Source of the DNA: Cytobacillus eiseniae
Lineage (GTDB): Bacteria; Bacillota; Bacilli; Bacillales; Cytobacillaceae
NCBI RefSeq assembly: GCF_017874625.1
Contig: NZ_JAGIKZ010000009.1
Span: 61,699 to 125,698 of the forward strand
Direction of reading: 5' to 3'
Length of the DNA: 64,000 nucleotides
In this document: piece by piece, positions 19,774 to 29,137 of the stretch
Numbering within the stretch: the stretch's first letter is position 1
How the letters are laid out: each line of letters starts with the position of its first letter
The notes under the pieces: generated by a model
What the model saw: the letters and a program-made list of their open reading frames with translations, nothing else
Told to the model about the DNA's origin: nothing
Database searches by the model: none
Translations under genes and position numbers: made by a program

Positions 19774-20222
19774 GTTCGATTGAGAAGTAGAAAAACCGAA
19801 TTCATAAGGTTAATATCAAGCTAAATTGCATACTTTTAGACTATAAAATTACACAGAAAACGCAGAGCATCCTCTGCGTTTTCTTATAATCTAATGACTT
19901 GTAATTCAATATTTGGTGGATGAGGCAAATAAATGAATTTTTATTTTTCTAAAGAACGCCCCTGCTTCTACCCAAATAAGACGCCTCGTCCTTAATCGAG
20001 TAACGCGCATAAGTAAAACAAGCGGAAGTTTTCCGGTTAAATGCAGAATGAAGCCCATTTTGGCGAAAATAAGCGGAGTTTTTACGCTTATTCAATGGAA
20101 AATCCTTCATTTTTTAATTTTTCAAGACAATAGGTGGAAATTTTCCGCTTATTCAGGCTTTTTTTATTAATAATTACGAAATAAGCGGAAGTTTTCCGTC
20201 TATTCGTCCGATTGGGTGCTCA
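19774..20222 (+). repeat. Dispersed hairpin repeat, copy 1
   Basis: About 449 bp, homologous along its length to 42025-42412 (shared blocks: ATATCAAGCTA, GATGAGGCAAATA, CTAAAGAAC, TTTTTTTATTAATAATTAC). It contains four AAGCGGA...TTCCGCTT-type palindromes whose GCGGA/GTGGA cores start at 20022, 20073, 20134 and 20185, i.e. spaced 51, 61 and 51 bp. The 19850-19915 segment is extra relative to copy 2. Non-coding; lies directly downstream of a plus-strand gene, as does copy 2. Confidence 0.85.
19855..19884 (+). terminator. Terminator after ytzB
   Basis: Perfect 13-bp stem AGAAAACGCAGAG / CTCTGCGTTTTCT with loop CATC. It sits inside the repeat copy 1 in a segment missing from copy 2. Confidence 0.85.
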
Positions 20223-20283
20223 ATCTGATCAATGTGGACCTTCTCGATCTTAGACACCTTCATGAGCTTTATTCCTATCTACC

Positions 20284-21123
20284 TCATCGTTCCCTACTTA
20301 ATTTATCTACTAGCTCTCCATCATTATTCCACTTAACTGCACGGTAATAGGCATCATGATAGAAGGTGAACCATGCATTCTTTTGAAGCCCATATTCCAT
20401 CCATTTTTCCTTTGCGGCAATTGAATTCATCGGATAATCATCATAAGCAAGGACCCAAAGAACATTTTTATGGGCGTGGGTTGGCATAATATCAGCCATG
20501 TGAATAAGTAGCTCCTCACCATCCTCAATGACTAGAATCGAGTGTCCATCACTATGGCCGCCTGTATGGACCATTTTAATAGCACCGAGTGACCATTCCT
20601 TTTCATATGCATGCACTTGTTCCTGAATGCACGCCCAATTTTCTTTCCAATATGTATTTTTTGAACGGATATTCGGCTGTCTCATTTCATCCCATTCTAC
20701 TTTTGAAACGATTATTTTAGCATTTGGAAATGCAGAGACGAATCCATCCTCATGAGGCTTTGTCAGTCCACAAGCATGATCAAAATGCAAATGAGTCATC
20801 AAAATATAATCAATATCAGCAGGTGTTAATCCAAGTGTGTGCAGATCTTCTTCTACTTGTGACTCTTCTAATGCACCAAAATTCCGCTTCTGCTTCTCAC
20901 TTAACTTTCCATAGCCCAATCCAGAATCCACAAGAATATTCTTGCCATCCATCTGAATGAAAATAGGATCTGTACGTAACTCAATTTGATTTTTTTCATT
21001 ACAAGGATATTTTTTTGACCAAAGTGGCTTTGGAACCACTCCAAACATGGCACCACCATCTAAATAATTTACACCGCCACGCAGCCAAGTTAATTTTATG
21101 TTCTTTAATTGTAATGTCTCCAT
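20284..21123 (-). CDS. ytnP: Metallo-beta-lactamase-fold hydrolase YtnP
   Basis: 279-aa MBL-fold enzyme. In B. subtilis YtnP is described as a lactonase interfering with streptomycin-related signalling of Streptomyces (quorum quenching). The metal-binding motif [10 protein letters not shown] (HxHxDH, about residues 110-119), further His in [10 protein letters not shown], Asp in [11 protein letters not shown] and the terminal [10 protein letters not shown] fit a dinuclear zinc site. No signal peptide. It lies downstream of trmB on the same strand but with a terminator between. Confidence 0.92.
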   Translation of the reverse strand: METLQLKNIKLTWLRGGVNYLDGGAMFGVVPKPLWSKKYPCNEKNQIELRTDPIFIQMDGKNILVDSGLGYGKLSEKQKRNFGALEESQVEEDLHTLGLTPADIDYILMTHLHFDHACGLTKPHEDGFVSAFPNAKIIVSKVEWDEMRQPNIRSKNTYWKENWACIQEQVHAYEKEWSLGAIKMVHTGGHSDGHSILVIEDGEELLIHMADIMPTHAHKNVLWVLAYDDYPMNSIAAKEKWMEYGLQKNAWFTFYHDAYYRAVKWNNDGELVDKLSRER

Positions 21124-21198
21124 TGCTTTCCCTCCCTTTTGATTATTTTAACATTTTAGAAAATAAAATATAGAGGCTGTCTGAAAATCTCCTAGATA

Positions 21199-21246
21199 TA
21201 AAAAAGGGGCCCAATTGTCAAAAATATGACTTTTGGACACCCCTTA
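21199..21246 (-). terminator. Terminator of trmB
   Basis: Long interrupted stem: AAGGGG/CCCCTT outside, CCAA/TTGG and GTCA/TGAC inside, followed on the minus strand by a T-run. Confidence 0.82.
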
Positions 21247-21249
21247 TTA

Positions 21250-21888
21250 TTACCGATACTGAGCTTCACAGCGATAAATTCGATTTCCTTTATTCGAAAA
21301 CTTTTCTTCGTATTCAGTCATAATATTTCCTTCAAAATTGCTAGTATGAAGGTCAAGGCTTACGTATTTTAAAAGCATTCCGTATTCAGAGAAGCTTGTC
21401 AGTGAATACTCAAATAAACCTTGATTATCTGTTTTGAAATGAATCTCTCCTTGATCTACAAGAATATCTTCATAAATTTCGAGGAAAGTTTTATATGTTA
21501 ATCGCCTCTTAGCATGACGGGTTTTTGGCCATGGATCTGAGAAATTTAAATACACACGGTCAACCTCTCCTTTTTCAAAAAAGGTAGGTAGATTATTTGC
21601 ATCCACATTCATTAATTTCACATTCGGCAGCTCTTCCTCAATGATCCGGTCTAAGGCAGTCACAATCACACTATCTTGTAATTCGATGCCAATATAATTA
21701 ATCATTGGGTTTGCCTTAGCCATTCCACTAATAAAACGGCCTTTACCTGTACCAATTTCAATATGAAGCGGCTGTTTCTTCTCAAAGACTTCATGCCACT
21801 TGCCCTTCCATTGATCTGGCGACCCAATCACATACTGTGGATAGTCAGCAAGCTTTTCCTTTGCCCATGGCTTGTTTCTTTGTCGCAT
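21250..21888 (-). CDS. trmB: tRNA (guanine-N7)-methyltransferase
   Basis: SAM-dependent enzyme making m7G46 in the tRNA variable loop. 212 aa. Motifs: [12 protein letters not shown] (SAM-binding), [32 protein letters not shown] (the TrmB signature) and C-terminal [15 protein letters not shown]. Length is typical. Divergent from ytzH, with an unusual hairpin between the two genes. Confidence 0.96.
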   Translation of the reverse strand: MRQRNKPWAKEKLADYPQYVIGSPDQWKGKWHEVFEKKQPLHIEIGTGKGRFISGMAKANPMINYIGIELQDSVIVTALDRIIEEELPNVKLMNVDANNLPTFFEKGEVDRVYLNFSDPWPKTRHAKRRLTYKTFLEIYEDILVDQGEIHFKTDNQGLFEYSLTSFSEYGMLLKYVSLDLHTSNFEGNIMTEYEEKFSNKGNRIYRCEAQYR

Positions 21889-21953
21889 ATATTACACTCC
21901 TAAATAATTACTATTCCTTAAATAATACCATGCAAATTGTATCATGCATAAAT

Positions 21954-21993
21954 CGAAAAAGGAACTCACATTCTAAGGTGAATTCCTTTTTCG
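21954..21993. other. Terminator-like hairpin between divergent trmB and ytzH
   Basis: CGAAAAAGGAA (21954-21964) pairs perfectly with TTCCTTTTTCG (21983-21993), with inner TCAC/GTGA. It lies upstream of both starts, so it cannot end either gene. It could be an attenuator in the ytzH leader. Confidence 0.55.
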
Positions 21994-22021
21994 CCAATGT
22001 TACCTTGAAAGGGTGTCGATC

Positions 22022-22300
22022 ATGCCAATCAGTCAGCAGGATCAGTTAAATTTATTAAAAGATATACTAAGCAACCATCAAACAGATTGTTGTGGATCAG
22101 TTTCTGAATGTGAACAATTGGAACGATTAGTGAAATCCTTATTAATGAATCCAACGATTGACAGTCAAGCAAAAGCAGTACTTGAAGAAATCTATTATTA
22201 CAGTCAAAGCGGTGTAAATGCTACCCATTTAGACAATCATATTGAACTGCATCAAAATGAGTTATCAAGCTGGGTAAATGACATTAATCAGTATACTTAG
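22022..22300 (+). CDS. ytzH: YtzH-like protein
   Basis: 92-aa cytosolic protein of the YtzH family. Conserved: LLKDILSNHQTDCCGSVSECEQLERLVKSLL and EIYYYSQSG. Function unknown; the paired cysteines DCC at residues 20-22 are shared with the B. subtilis protein as I recall it. ATG 22022 is preferred over GTG 22013 because AAAGGGTG gives normal spacing. Its 3' end overlaps convergent ytmP by 17 bp. Confidence 0.9.
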   Translation: MPISQQDQLNLLKDILSNHQTDCCGSVSECEQLERLVKSLLMNPTIDSQAKAVLEEIYYYSQSGVNATHLDNHIELHQNELSSWVNDINQYT

Positions 22301-23075
22301 AGCGCATGCAGTTCTCAAGGAATTGCAGCTCTTTATTCATTTCTTCGTAGCGGCTTTTAATTTTATGCCACTGAATGGACGTTATCGTTTGGGCAACAGA
22401 ATACCATTTCATCCGCAAGAATAAATCATCTGTAAGGATCAAACCGTAACGCTGAACCCAATCATGCCACTCTTCCTTCGGGATGTACCAATGTAAAAGC
22501 ATGCCGAGGTCAATAGCTGGGTCTGCAATCATCGCGCCATCCCAGTCGATTAAATAGAGCTGATTGTTTTCTCCAAGCAGCCAATTGTTATGATTGACAT
22601 CGCAATGACATACCGCCTTTTCATCGCAATGGATATGCTTCACATTCTCTTGTAAAAACGTAAGCGATTGGGCAATCATATCCCCTTGTCTGAGCTCTTC
22701 ATCCAATTCTTCTTCAAGAATCTGGAGAATGGTTTCAGGGAGCAACGGGGATTTTCCCAATCTTTCGAGCATGCTAAGCAGCGGCTTTGAGCTATGGATC
22801 TTCTTTAGCAGCTGAGCAACTCGTTCATTGTTCATCTCTGCTTGCTTGAGTTCTCTGCCGCTTTCCCACTGTTGAGCGGTGATGACATCGCCATTTTCAA
22901 GTCTTTTCGTCCAAATAAGCTTCGGGACAATTCCCTCAGCAGACAATACAGCAAGAAATGGAGATGTATTCCGTTTCAAAAATAGCTGCTGTTCCTTATG
23001 TTTGGCAAAAAAGGCTTCCCCAGTCGCACCACCTGCGGGAACAATCTCCCATTCACTACCTAATATATCTTCCAA
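22284..23075 (-). CDS. ytmP: Aminoglycoside/choline kinase-like phosphotransferase YtmP
   Basis: 263-aa APH/ChoK-fold protein. Catalytic loop HCDVNHNNWLL (HxDxxxxN) and metal-binding LIDWDGAMIADPAIDLG are intact, so kinase chemistry is plausible. Substrate unknown. Start is TTG (23073-23075) after AGGTG. The family neighbourhood trmB-ytzH-ytmP-amyX is conserved with B. subtilis. Confidence 0.9.
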   Translation of the reverse strand: MEDILGSEWEIVPAGGATGEAFFAKHKEQQLFLKRNTSPFLAVLSAEGIVPKLIWTKRLENGDVITAQQWESGRELKQAEMNNERVAQLLKKIHSSKPLLSMLERLGKSPLLPETILQILEEELDEELRQGDMIAQSLTFLQENVKHIHCDEKAVCHCDVNHNNWLLGENNQLYLIDWDGAMIADPAIDLGMLLHWYIPKEEWHDWVQRYGLILTDDLFLRMKWYSVAQTITSIQWHKIKSRYEEMNKELQFLENCMRSKYTD

Positions 23076-23160
23076 AATTGTTCACCTGCTTAGTAAGCCA
23101 CTCATTCATGTAGTCGTATATTTTTAATCATGTCACTTGTTTCATCATAAAAAATGCTGT

Positions 23161-23184
23161 TGTTGATTTCCGCTCGAATCAACA
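23161..23184. repeat. Small hairpin repeat TGTTGATT/AATCAACA
   Basis: Second copy of the short inverted repeat at 1179-1202, with loop TCCGCTCG instead of TCCGCTCC. Confidence 0.55.
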
Positions 23185-23201
23185 GGGTACAAAAAATAAA
23201 A

Positions 23202-23234
23202 ATAGCTATTGCTGTATTATTTCCCAATAGCTAT
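23202..23234 (-). terminator. Terminator of amyX
   Basis: Perfect 10-bp stem ATAGCTATTG (23202-23211) / CAATAGCTAT (23225-23234). On the minus strand it is followed by TTTTTATTTTTT. Confidence 0.8.
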
Positions 23235-23286
23235 CTTTTAAATTTTATCTCTTTCTTGCTTTTTTCGTCAAGCCTATTTATTATTT

Positions 23287-25437
23287 TCATCTGCGAGCTG
23301 CTATATAAATGCTAATAGGAGGCAGCATAAGTGTATATTTTATTTCCTCTTTTGAAATAATCGCTGCTGTTTCATCATCTGCAAGCACGAACCATGTCCC
23401 AGCAGGAAGCTGAATAAGACCCTCTGATTGGGCAGGATTAAAGAATACAAGGATTTCATCCCATTCCCCATATTTCGCTACATCTTTCAGCCTATAGCCA
23501 ATAATAGGCTTCTCACAAGGCAGAAAATGCATATGCCGACGAATTAGTTCTTGCTTAGATAACCGAAAGGCCTTATGTGATTTACGAATGGCAATGAGTC
23601 CACGAATATAGTTCACATTCGCTTGATAATGGTCCTTCTTGTCCCAGTCAAGCTGGTTAATGGAATCAGGCGATCGATAGCTATTGCCAATCCCTTTCTT
23701 CGTTCGAAAAAATTCCTGTCCGCTATGCAAAAAGGGAATGCCTTGTGCGAGAAGAACCATTGCCGTTGCAAGTCTATGTTGTTTTTGCTTTATTTCCTCT
23801 TCCTCTGTTTGCATACAAATCACTAATTTATCCCATAATGTATGATTATCATGAGACTCAACATAGTTGACAGATTGAATTGGTGAATGAAATAAACCAT
23901 TATCGCTCTTTTCGATTCCAATACTTCCTGCCAAAACCTCTTTGGCTGCTTCATAATAATGCACGTTACCTAGAGCATACCCTTTATCATATAAATTAAA
24001 GGTGCTTCCCTTTACCGTGTCTCTAAACCAGTCATTAAATTGGCCAATCCTAGGCAGCAATGCCTGGTTGCGAATACTCGCTTTCTCATTCAGCGGAATC
24101 GGTGTATTTAAATCCCATCCTTCACCGATAAGTAGAATCGAAGGATCGATTTCATCCACCTTTTCCCGAATCATATTCATCGTTTCTATATCAAGAATCC
24201 CCATCAAATCAAAGCGGAATCCATCTACCTGATATTCTTTCAGCCAAAACATAATGGAGTCGATAATAAATTTTCTCCCCATTAAGCGCTCAGAAGCAAA
24301 ATCATTTCCGACCCCTGTTCCATTTGCAGGCATCCCATATTCATCATGCCTGAAAAAATATCCCGGAACAATTTTTTCAAAAGAGGAGCTTTCACGTATA
24401 TAAACATGATTATACACAACATCCATCAGTACACGAAGCCCTTCTGTGTGGACTGCATGGATCATCGTTTTCAATTCATGAATTCGTTTATAGGGGGATC
24501 TCGGGTCAGTGGAAAAGCTCCCATCCGGTGCATTAAAATGCAGTGGATTATAGCCCCAATTATACTTCTTTGTAGCCTCACTTTCATCGACCCCTTCAAA
24601 GTCGTGGAAGGGGAGAAATTCAATATGTGTAATACCTAGCTCCTTTATATAGCTAAGTCCAGTTAAGGCACCATTCGCCCCAACAGTATGGAGTTCAGCA
24701 GCACCTAGATAAGTTCCCTTGCTTAACGTGCCACTATTCGGATGGATGGTAAGATCTCTAATATGAGTTTCATAAATAATTGCATCTGTAGGTTGCTCGA
24801 AAGATGGAAGCGGGGGTTTTATGCGATTTGTTTTTGCAAGATCGACAATGATGCCGTATTCGCCATTTATGCTTACAGCAGTTGCATACGGATCAACCGC
24901 TTCTTTCCATTCCATATTGACACAAACATGATAGGAGTATCTGGCCTTTTCTAGGTTTTCAGGTACGATCAAAAACCATAGCCCTTTTTCTCCTCTTTCC
25001 ATTTGTAGAAATTGAGGCTGCAATGCACCCTCATGATTTACAAATAACTTAACCTCAGTAGCTGTCGGTGCCCATAGCTTAAACTCCGATTGTTCTTCTC
25101 GATAGCAAACGCCTAACGATCCATCATAGAAAAATGCCTGATCAAATGCCTTTGTTCGAATGACGGCTCCGATTTGCAAATCAGTTCTTCCGCCATGTGC
25201 ATCAATGATCCAATATTGCTCACCGAGTGTGATTTGTTCATTTACTTGGCAAATATATTTAATTGTTTCCTGAAGTGGAATTTTTTTGAGGATTGTTAAA
25301 GGAAGAGGATCATTCTTATTCTCTTTCTCGATTAAAAAAAAAGCAGAAGTTCCTTCATAGTAGTCATTCGGAAGTAAGATCGTAATGATCTCCATCTCAT
25401 CTAAATAAGCATTAAATTTTCGGTGATTTGAAATCAT
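23287..25437 (-). CDS. amyX: Type I pullulanase
   Basis: Debranching glycoside hydrolase (GH13) cleaving alpha-1,6 bonds in pullulan and glycogen-type glucans. 716 aa without signal peptide, so cytosolic, as AmyX. N-terminal beta-sandwich (CBM48-like: EEQSEFKLWAPTATEVKLFV), the type I signature KYNWGYNPLHFNAPDGS, and GH13 regions VLMDVVYNHV, VDGFRFDLMG (nucleophile Asp), LIGEGWD (acid Glu) and YVESHDNHTLWD. ATG follows GGAGGTAGG. Upstream is ytlR, transcribed in the same direction. Confidence 0.95.
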   Translation of the reverse strand: MISNHRKFNAYLDEMEIITILLPNDYYEGTSAFFLIEKENKNDPLPLTILKKIPLQETIKYICQVNEQITLGEQYWIIDAHGGRTDLQIGAVIRTKAFDQAFFYDGSLGVCYREEQSEFKLWAPTATEVKLFVNHEGALQPQFLQMERGEKGLWFLIVPENLEKARYSYHVCVNMEWKEAVDPYATAVSINGEYGIIVDLAKTNRIKPPLPSFEQPTDAIIYETHIRDLTIHPNSGTLSKGTYLGAAELHTVGANGALTGLSYIKELGITHIEFLPFHDFEGVDESEATKKYNWGYNPLHFNAPDGSFSTDPRSPYKRIHELKTMIHAVHTEGLRVLMDVVYNHVYIRESSSFEKIVPGYFFRHDEYGMPANGTGVGNDFASERLMGRKFIIDSIMFWLKEYQVDGFRFDLMGILDIETMNMIREKVDEIDPSILLIGEGWDLNTPIPLNEKASIRNQALLPRIGQFNDWFRDTVKGSTFNLYDKGYALGNVHYYEAAKEVLAGSIGIEKSDNGLFHSPIQSVNYVESHDNHTLWDKLVICMQTEEEEIKQKQHRLATAMVLLAQGIPFLHSGQEFFRTKKGIGNSYRSPDSINQLDWDKKDHYQANVNYIRGLIAIRKSHKAFRLSKQELIRRHMHFLPCEKPIIGYRLKDVAKYGEWDEILVFFNPAQSEGLIQLPAGTWFVLADDETAAIISKEEIKYTLMLPPISIYIAARR

Positions 25438-25465
25438 CAGAGCCTACCTCCTTCACATTGTTTAT

Positions 25466-26425
25466 TCATTGTCCACTTGCATTAGAAGAGATGGGTAGAA
25501 GTCTGTGGCAAGTGATGACTTTAAGCGGTGTCGTCCCAATATCTTCCCCATCCGCATGGACTGGCAATGGGTGCAAGGAAGATATTCTTATTTCCTTACC
25601 AGTAAACGCCTCGACTCCTTTAAATGCAACATGTCCTCCCCAGAATACAGTAATAAAGACGAATAAAATTTTTAATCTAGATATTTTATGAACAACTGTT
25701 ATATTTAATTGATCATCAAATGGAGAAGCATTAGGAGAAATTTTCATTCCCCCACCATAAAATGGCTGATTTGAAACACTAACAAACCACGCATTCTCGT
25801 AAGTAGACAACTTTCCATCGATGACTATTTCCATAGCTGATTTCTTAAAGGTGACTAAATTCTTCAGTAAAAAATAGACGTATGCAAGCTTTCCCAATGA
25901 TAACCGGTTTAAATAACCTTTTATTTTTGATTCATTTACCTCACGGGCAATACTTGCATCAAGACCAACACCCATATTATTTATAAAATAAATTGCTTCC
26001 CCATCCTTTTTTGAAACTTTTCCTAGATCAGTAAGGGTAGCTTCCAGATCCTCTTTATTTAACAATTGGTTAAGCGCTGCGACAGGGTCCTTCGGGATCC
26101 CAAACCCTCTCGAGAAATCATTCCCGGATCCGCCAGGAATATAGGACAAATTTACATGCTGAAAACTTGCCGCTCCATTTACGACCTCATGCATTGTTCC
26201 ATCGCCACCAACAGCAATAATCAAGGTTTTTCTTCCTTCTTCCTTTTCCGCTAATTTGCGCGCAATCTCTTTTGCATGACCACGATAATTAGTAAAAAAT
26301 GCTTCATAGGAAATCCCTTTCTCGAGAAGCAACTGTTCGATTTTGCTCCAAACCTTTTGACAATACCCATTTTTTGCCTGGGGATTAATAATAAAATAAA
26401 TCTTTGTTCCATTTTTAATCCTCAT
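25466..26425 (-). CDS. ytlR: Diacylglycerol kinase-family lipid kinase YtlR
   Basis: DAGK-catalytic domain protein, about 319 aa. Nucleotide motif IIAVGGDGTMHEVVNG and YIPGGSGNDFSRG are clear, and the C-terminal beta-domain ends in HADGEDIG. Such enzymes phosphorylate lipids (diacylglycerol or sphingoid-like); the real substrate here is unknown. Several in-frame ATGs cluster at 26431-26425; I choose 26425 for RBS GGGAG spacing. The start overlaps the end of ytlQ by about 11 bp, so translation is probably coupled. Confidence 0.88.
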   Translation of the reverse strand: MRIKNGTKIYFIINPQAKNGYCQKVWSKIEQLLLEKGISYEAFFTNYRGHAKEIARKLAEKEEGRKTLIIAVGGDGTMHEVVNGAASFQHVNLSYIPGGSGNDFSRGFGIPKDPVAALNQLLNKEDLEATLTDLGKVSKKDGEAIYFINNMGVGLDASIAREVNESKIKGYLNRLSLGKLAYVYFLLKNLVTFKKSAMEIVIDGKLSTYENAWFVSVSNQPFYGGGMKISPNASPFDDQLNITVVHKISRLKILFVFITVFWGGHVAFKGVEAFTGKEIRISSLHPLPVHADGEDIGTTPLKVITCHRLLPISSNASGQ

Positions 26426-27404
26426 CATCATTCTCCCATTCAAGTCTTCTAATGGATGATGTTTGGCAATATTGCAGCAATGCTTGTGCCGCCTTAAGCT
26501 GTATATGTTTCAATGGAGAACGAAGATTTCTCATCCCGTTAAACCATTCATCATAATTTCTTTTCTCAATTAGTTCAATATCGTAAGGTGGAGAAGGATA
26601 ATCAATATACCCATTTCTGCATAGCACCACTTTATGGATAGGAAGATCAATCTCATTCATTCGAAAAATTTGCTGGACGATCTTTCCTGTACGATTTAAT
26701 GCTAATACAGGATTCAATCCCTTCTTCTCTACTCCCTTTACCCGTTTCACCCAGAAGCGTTCTTTTGATCCGATAAAGACGGCATCGTTTTCCTCTTCCA
26801 GAATGCTTACACACCAAATACCTGTTGGAGTGATAATGATTGTTTCAACTTCTACCGGCGCCTTCTTCAATAAAAATATCGGCGAGTATAAGACAAGAAA
26901 TGTATCAGGAAATCGTTTCAGAAAAAACGTTAATTTCTCATCATAATAAAATGCTTTCTCCACAAATGATTTTTCCGTTAAGGTTGAACTTGCCCATTTC
27001 ATTTGAAAGCGAAATAATTGGTCAAGAAACTGGTGTTTCAATTCTTCTACTGTATCTGGTCGATAAGTAAAGTTTGCTTCAAAACGCAATACATCCTCTT
27101 CATTTGTCTCTTCATTCATTTGTTTATGGAGTTCGAGAGGCTCAAGTTCCTCTTCTTCTTCTTTATCCTTTTTCCCTAGCTTCCAAAACCCTTTTATTTT
27201 ATTCACTAGCGGTTTTTTTTCTTCTTCAAGCCAGTCTTTTGCCACTTCCTGTGGACCCGTGAAAAGAGAGGCATCATTGTTTTCCCAAGCATTTTTTAAT
27301 TTTCCCCATTGCTGTTTTTTAAGTCTTACATAGCGTGAAGGGTATAAATAAATATTTTGTTCATAGCGCGAAACATAATCTTGTATTTTTATTAACTGTC
27401 CCAT
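26415..27404 (-). CDS. ytlQ: NERD-like domain protein YtlQ
   Basis: 329-aa protein with no signal peptide. The centre resembles a nuclease-related (NERD) fold: EVETIIITPTGIWCVSILEEENDAVFIGSKERFWVKRV. N-terminal half is charged, with a strongly acidic run at about residues 80-87 followed by LEPLELHKQM. Named by position between ytlR and thpR, as in B. subtilis; I did not recognise it independently. Function unknown. Confidence 0.75.
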   Translation of the reverse strand: MGQLIKIQDYVSRYEQNIYLYPSRYVRLKKQQWGKLKNAWENNDASLFTGPQEVAKDWLEEEKKPLVNKIKGFWKLGKKDKEEEEELEPLELHKQMNEETNEEDVLRFEANFTYRPDTVEELKHQFLDQLFRFQMKWASSTLTEKSFVEKAFYYDEKLTFFLKRFPDTFLVLYSPIFLLKKAPVEVETIIITPTGIWCVSILEEENDAVFIGSKERFWVKRVKGVEKKGLNPVLALNRTGKIVQQIFRMNEIDLPIHKVVLCRNGYIDYPSPPYDIELIEKRNYDEWFNGMRNLRSPLKHIQLKAAQALLQYCQTSSIRRLEWENDDED

Positions 27405-27439
27405 TTTTGCGAGCCTGCCTTATTTTTTCTATCTATCGA

Positions 27440-28012
27440 TCATTCATCTTGTAAAGTGAATATGGCTATCTTTTCATATTTAGGTGTTCGATCTAGATGT
27501 GTTTGATATAATACAATCTCCTTCGCTTGGAAGGTAGTAGGGGAATGTTTGAATGGATTCTCCTCGATCAATTGCTTTTTCTGAAAAGGATCATTCGCAG
27601 CCCATTTTCTTGCTAACGTAATATGAGGCTTGAATGGCCTCTTCTCCAATTCAAAGCCCGCTTGTGTACAAGCAGAAAAAACAAGCTCCTGAATATTCAT
27701 TAAGCTCTCTTCTTTTTGCATATCAGCCCAAAAGATTCTTGGTGCATCCTCTTTTCCGAAAACGCCCAATTGATGTATATGTATTGAAAAAGCCTTTTGT
27801 CCTTCTACTCTTTGCGCTGCCATTCTTTTAACTTCAGCTAGCTTTGTTTCTAAAGCTGCTCCAAGAAAAGCAAGTGTAATATGATAATCCTCTTGATGAA
27901 CCCAGCGTTGAAAAGGAAAAATAGCCTCCAATTTCAAACAAATCCTCTTCATCTCTATCTTAACATTTTCAGGCAAACGAATAGCAAAGAAATAATGTGC
28001 TTTCGTATCCAT
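27440..28012 (-). CDS. thpR: RNA 2',3'-cyclic phosphodiesterase (2'-5' RNA ligase family)
   Basis: 190-aa 2H phosphoesterase (YtlP in B. subtilis). Two catalytic HxT motifs, HITLAFLG (about residues 45-52) and HITLARKW (about 131-138). Starts ATG after GGAGGGAAGG. Probably first gene of a thpR-ytlQ-ytlR series on the minus strand with short gaps (35 bp, then overlap). Confidence 0.9.
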   Translation of the reverse strand: MDTKAHYFFAIRLPENVKIEMKRICLKLEAIFPFQRWVHQEDYHITLAFLGAALETKLAEVKRMAAQRVEGQKAFSIHIHQLGVFGKEDAPRIFWADMQKEESLMNIQELVFSACTQAGFELEKRPFKPHITLARKWAANDPFQKKQLIEENPFKHSPTTFQAKEIVLYQTHLDRTPKYEKIAIFTLQDE

Positions 28013-28192
28013 TCCTTCCCTCCATAATCTACCTCATATTTTCACTTATTTTAGCAGATGTTAATGATTGATTCTATCTATAAGGAAAAAGCTGATCATT
28101 CTAGCAAGTCTAAGATAGACTTTCTTTAGCTTTCTCCGCCATGGTTTGGCCATCATTTCCAAAGACTTTAATCTTTCATTAATCCAAATCAC

Positions 28193-28228
28193 AAAAATGC
28201 CCCTCATCTAAACGACGAGGGACATTTC
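28193..28228 (-). terminator. Terminator of pepV-dat
   Basis: Stem AAATGCCCCTC / GAGGGACATTT with one mismatch; minus-strand tail TTTTTGTG. Located about 20 bp after the dat stop. Confidence 0.8.
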
Positions 28229-28245
28229 TTGCCTATGATCTCCTA

Positions 28246-29100
28246 TTATAAGCGGCCACATTGTTTCTCAATCTCTTTTTCAAAAAGCTGCTGTAGCTTA
28301 TTGGTGATTGAACCAATCGTACCGCTCCCAACCTTTTCTCCTTCCACTTCAACAATTGGTGTGATCTCAACTGTTGTTCCTGTTAGGAAAATTTCGTCCG
28401 CATTCTTTAAATCTTCAAGCGTAAAGGGAATTTCCTCAAAAGGAATATTATTGTTTTGACAGATTTCCAATACCTTTTGCCTTGTTATTCCATTAAGAAT
28501 GAGATGATTGGCTGGATGGGTGATCACTTTTCCATTTTTAATAATTGAAATATTGGATAAACTTCCTTCTGTTACTATCTCGTCTCTATGCTGGATTGCT
28601 TCAAAGCATCCAGCTTCTACTGCTTTTTGCTTTGCCATCAAATTACCAAGGAGATTTAGACTTTTTATGTCGCAAAGAAGCCAGCGTATATCCTCGTTCA
28701 AAATTGTTTTTACTCCTGCTCTCATCGTTTCAACCGGTCTAGCCGCTTCCTTCGTATAAGCAACAAGAGTTGGTTGGATATCTGCTGCTGGAAATGCGTG
28801 ATTTCTAGGTGAGATTCCACGGGTAATCTGCATGTAAATCGTACCAATCGTCAGATCATTTCTAGTAATCAATTCCGTTAACATTTGATTCAATTCATTG
28901 ATCGTATATGGAATTTGCATCCTAATTTTCTTGCTACTTTCAAAGAGTCGTTCTAAATGTTCGGTTGCAGTGAACATTTTCCCGTTATATACCCGAATGA
29001 CCTCATAAATTCCATCCCCAAATTGGTATCCACGATCTTCAATATCGATCTTTGCCTTTGACCGTTCAACAAACTCTCCATTTACAATAACAGATTGCAT
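28246..29100 (-). CDS. dat: D-alanine aminotransferase
   Basis: PLP fold-type IV transaminase interconverting D-alanine and D-glutamate, supplying cell-wall precursors. 284 aa. Motifs: RGYQFGDGIYEVIRVYNG, RGISPRNHAFP, the PLP lysine region CDIKSLNLLGNLMAKQKA, and the EGSLSNISI and LTGTTVEITPI phosphate-binding segments. ATG 29100 follows GGGGGGAAG; the longer frame adds seven residues that include the RBS. Only 37 bp after pepV, so an operon. Confidence 0.95.
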   Translation of the reverse strand: MQSVIVNGEFVERSKAKIDIEDRGYQFGDGIYEVIRVYNGKMFTATEHLERLFESSKKIRMQIPYTINELNQMLTELITRNDLTIGTIYMQITRGISPRNHAFPAADIQPTLVAYTKEAARPVETMRAGVKTILNEDIRWLLCDIKSLNLLGNLMAKQKAVEAGCFEAIQHRDEIVTEGSLSNISIIKNGKVITHPANHLILNGITRQKVLEICQNNNIPFEEIPFTLEDLKNADEIFLTGTTVEITPIVEVEGEKVGSGTIGSITNKLQQLFEKEIEKQCGRL

Positions 29101-29137
29101 CTCTGCTTCCCCCCTGTCCATTCTTTAGATGTAAACG

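Larger units (their letters stand above)
19743..20283. other. Intergenic region between ytzB and ytnP
   Basis: About 540 bp without a supportable gene. It is filled by the first copy of a hairpin-rich dispersed repeat (19774-20222), which itself contains a strong terminator absent from the second copy. Confidence 0.7.
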
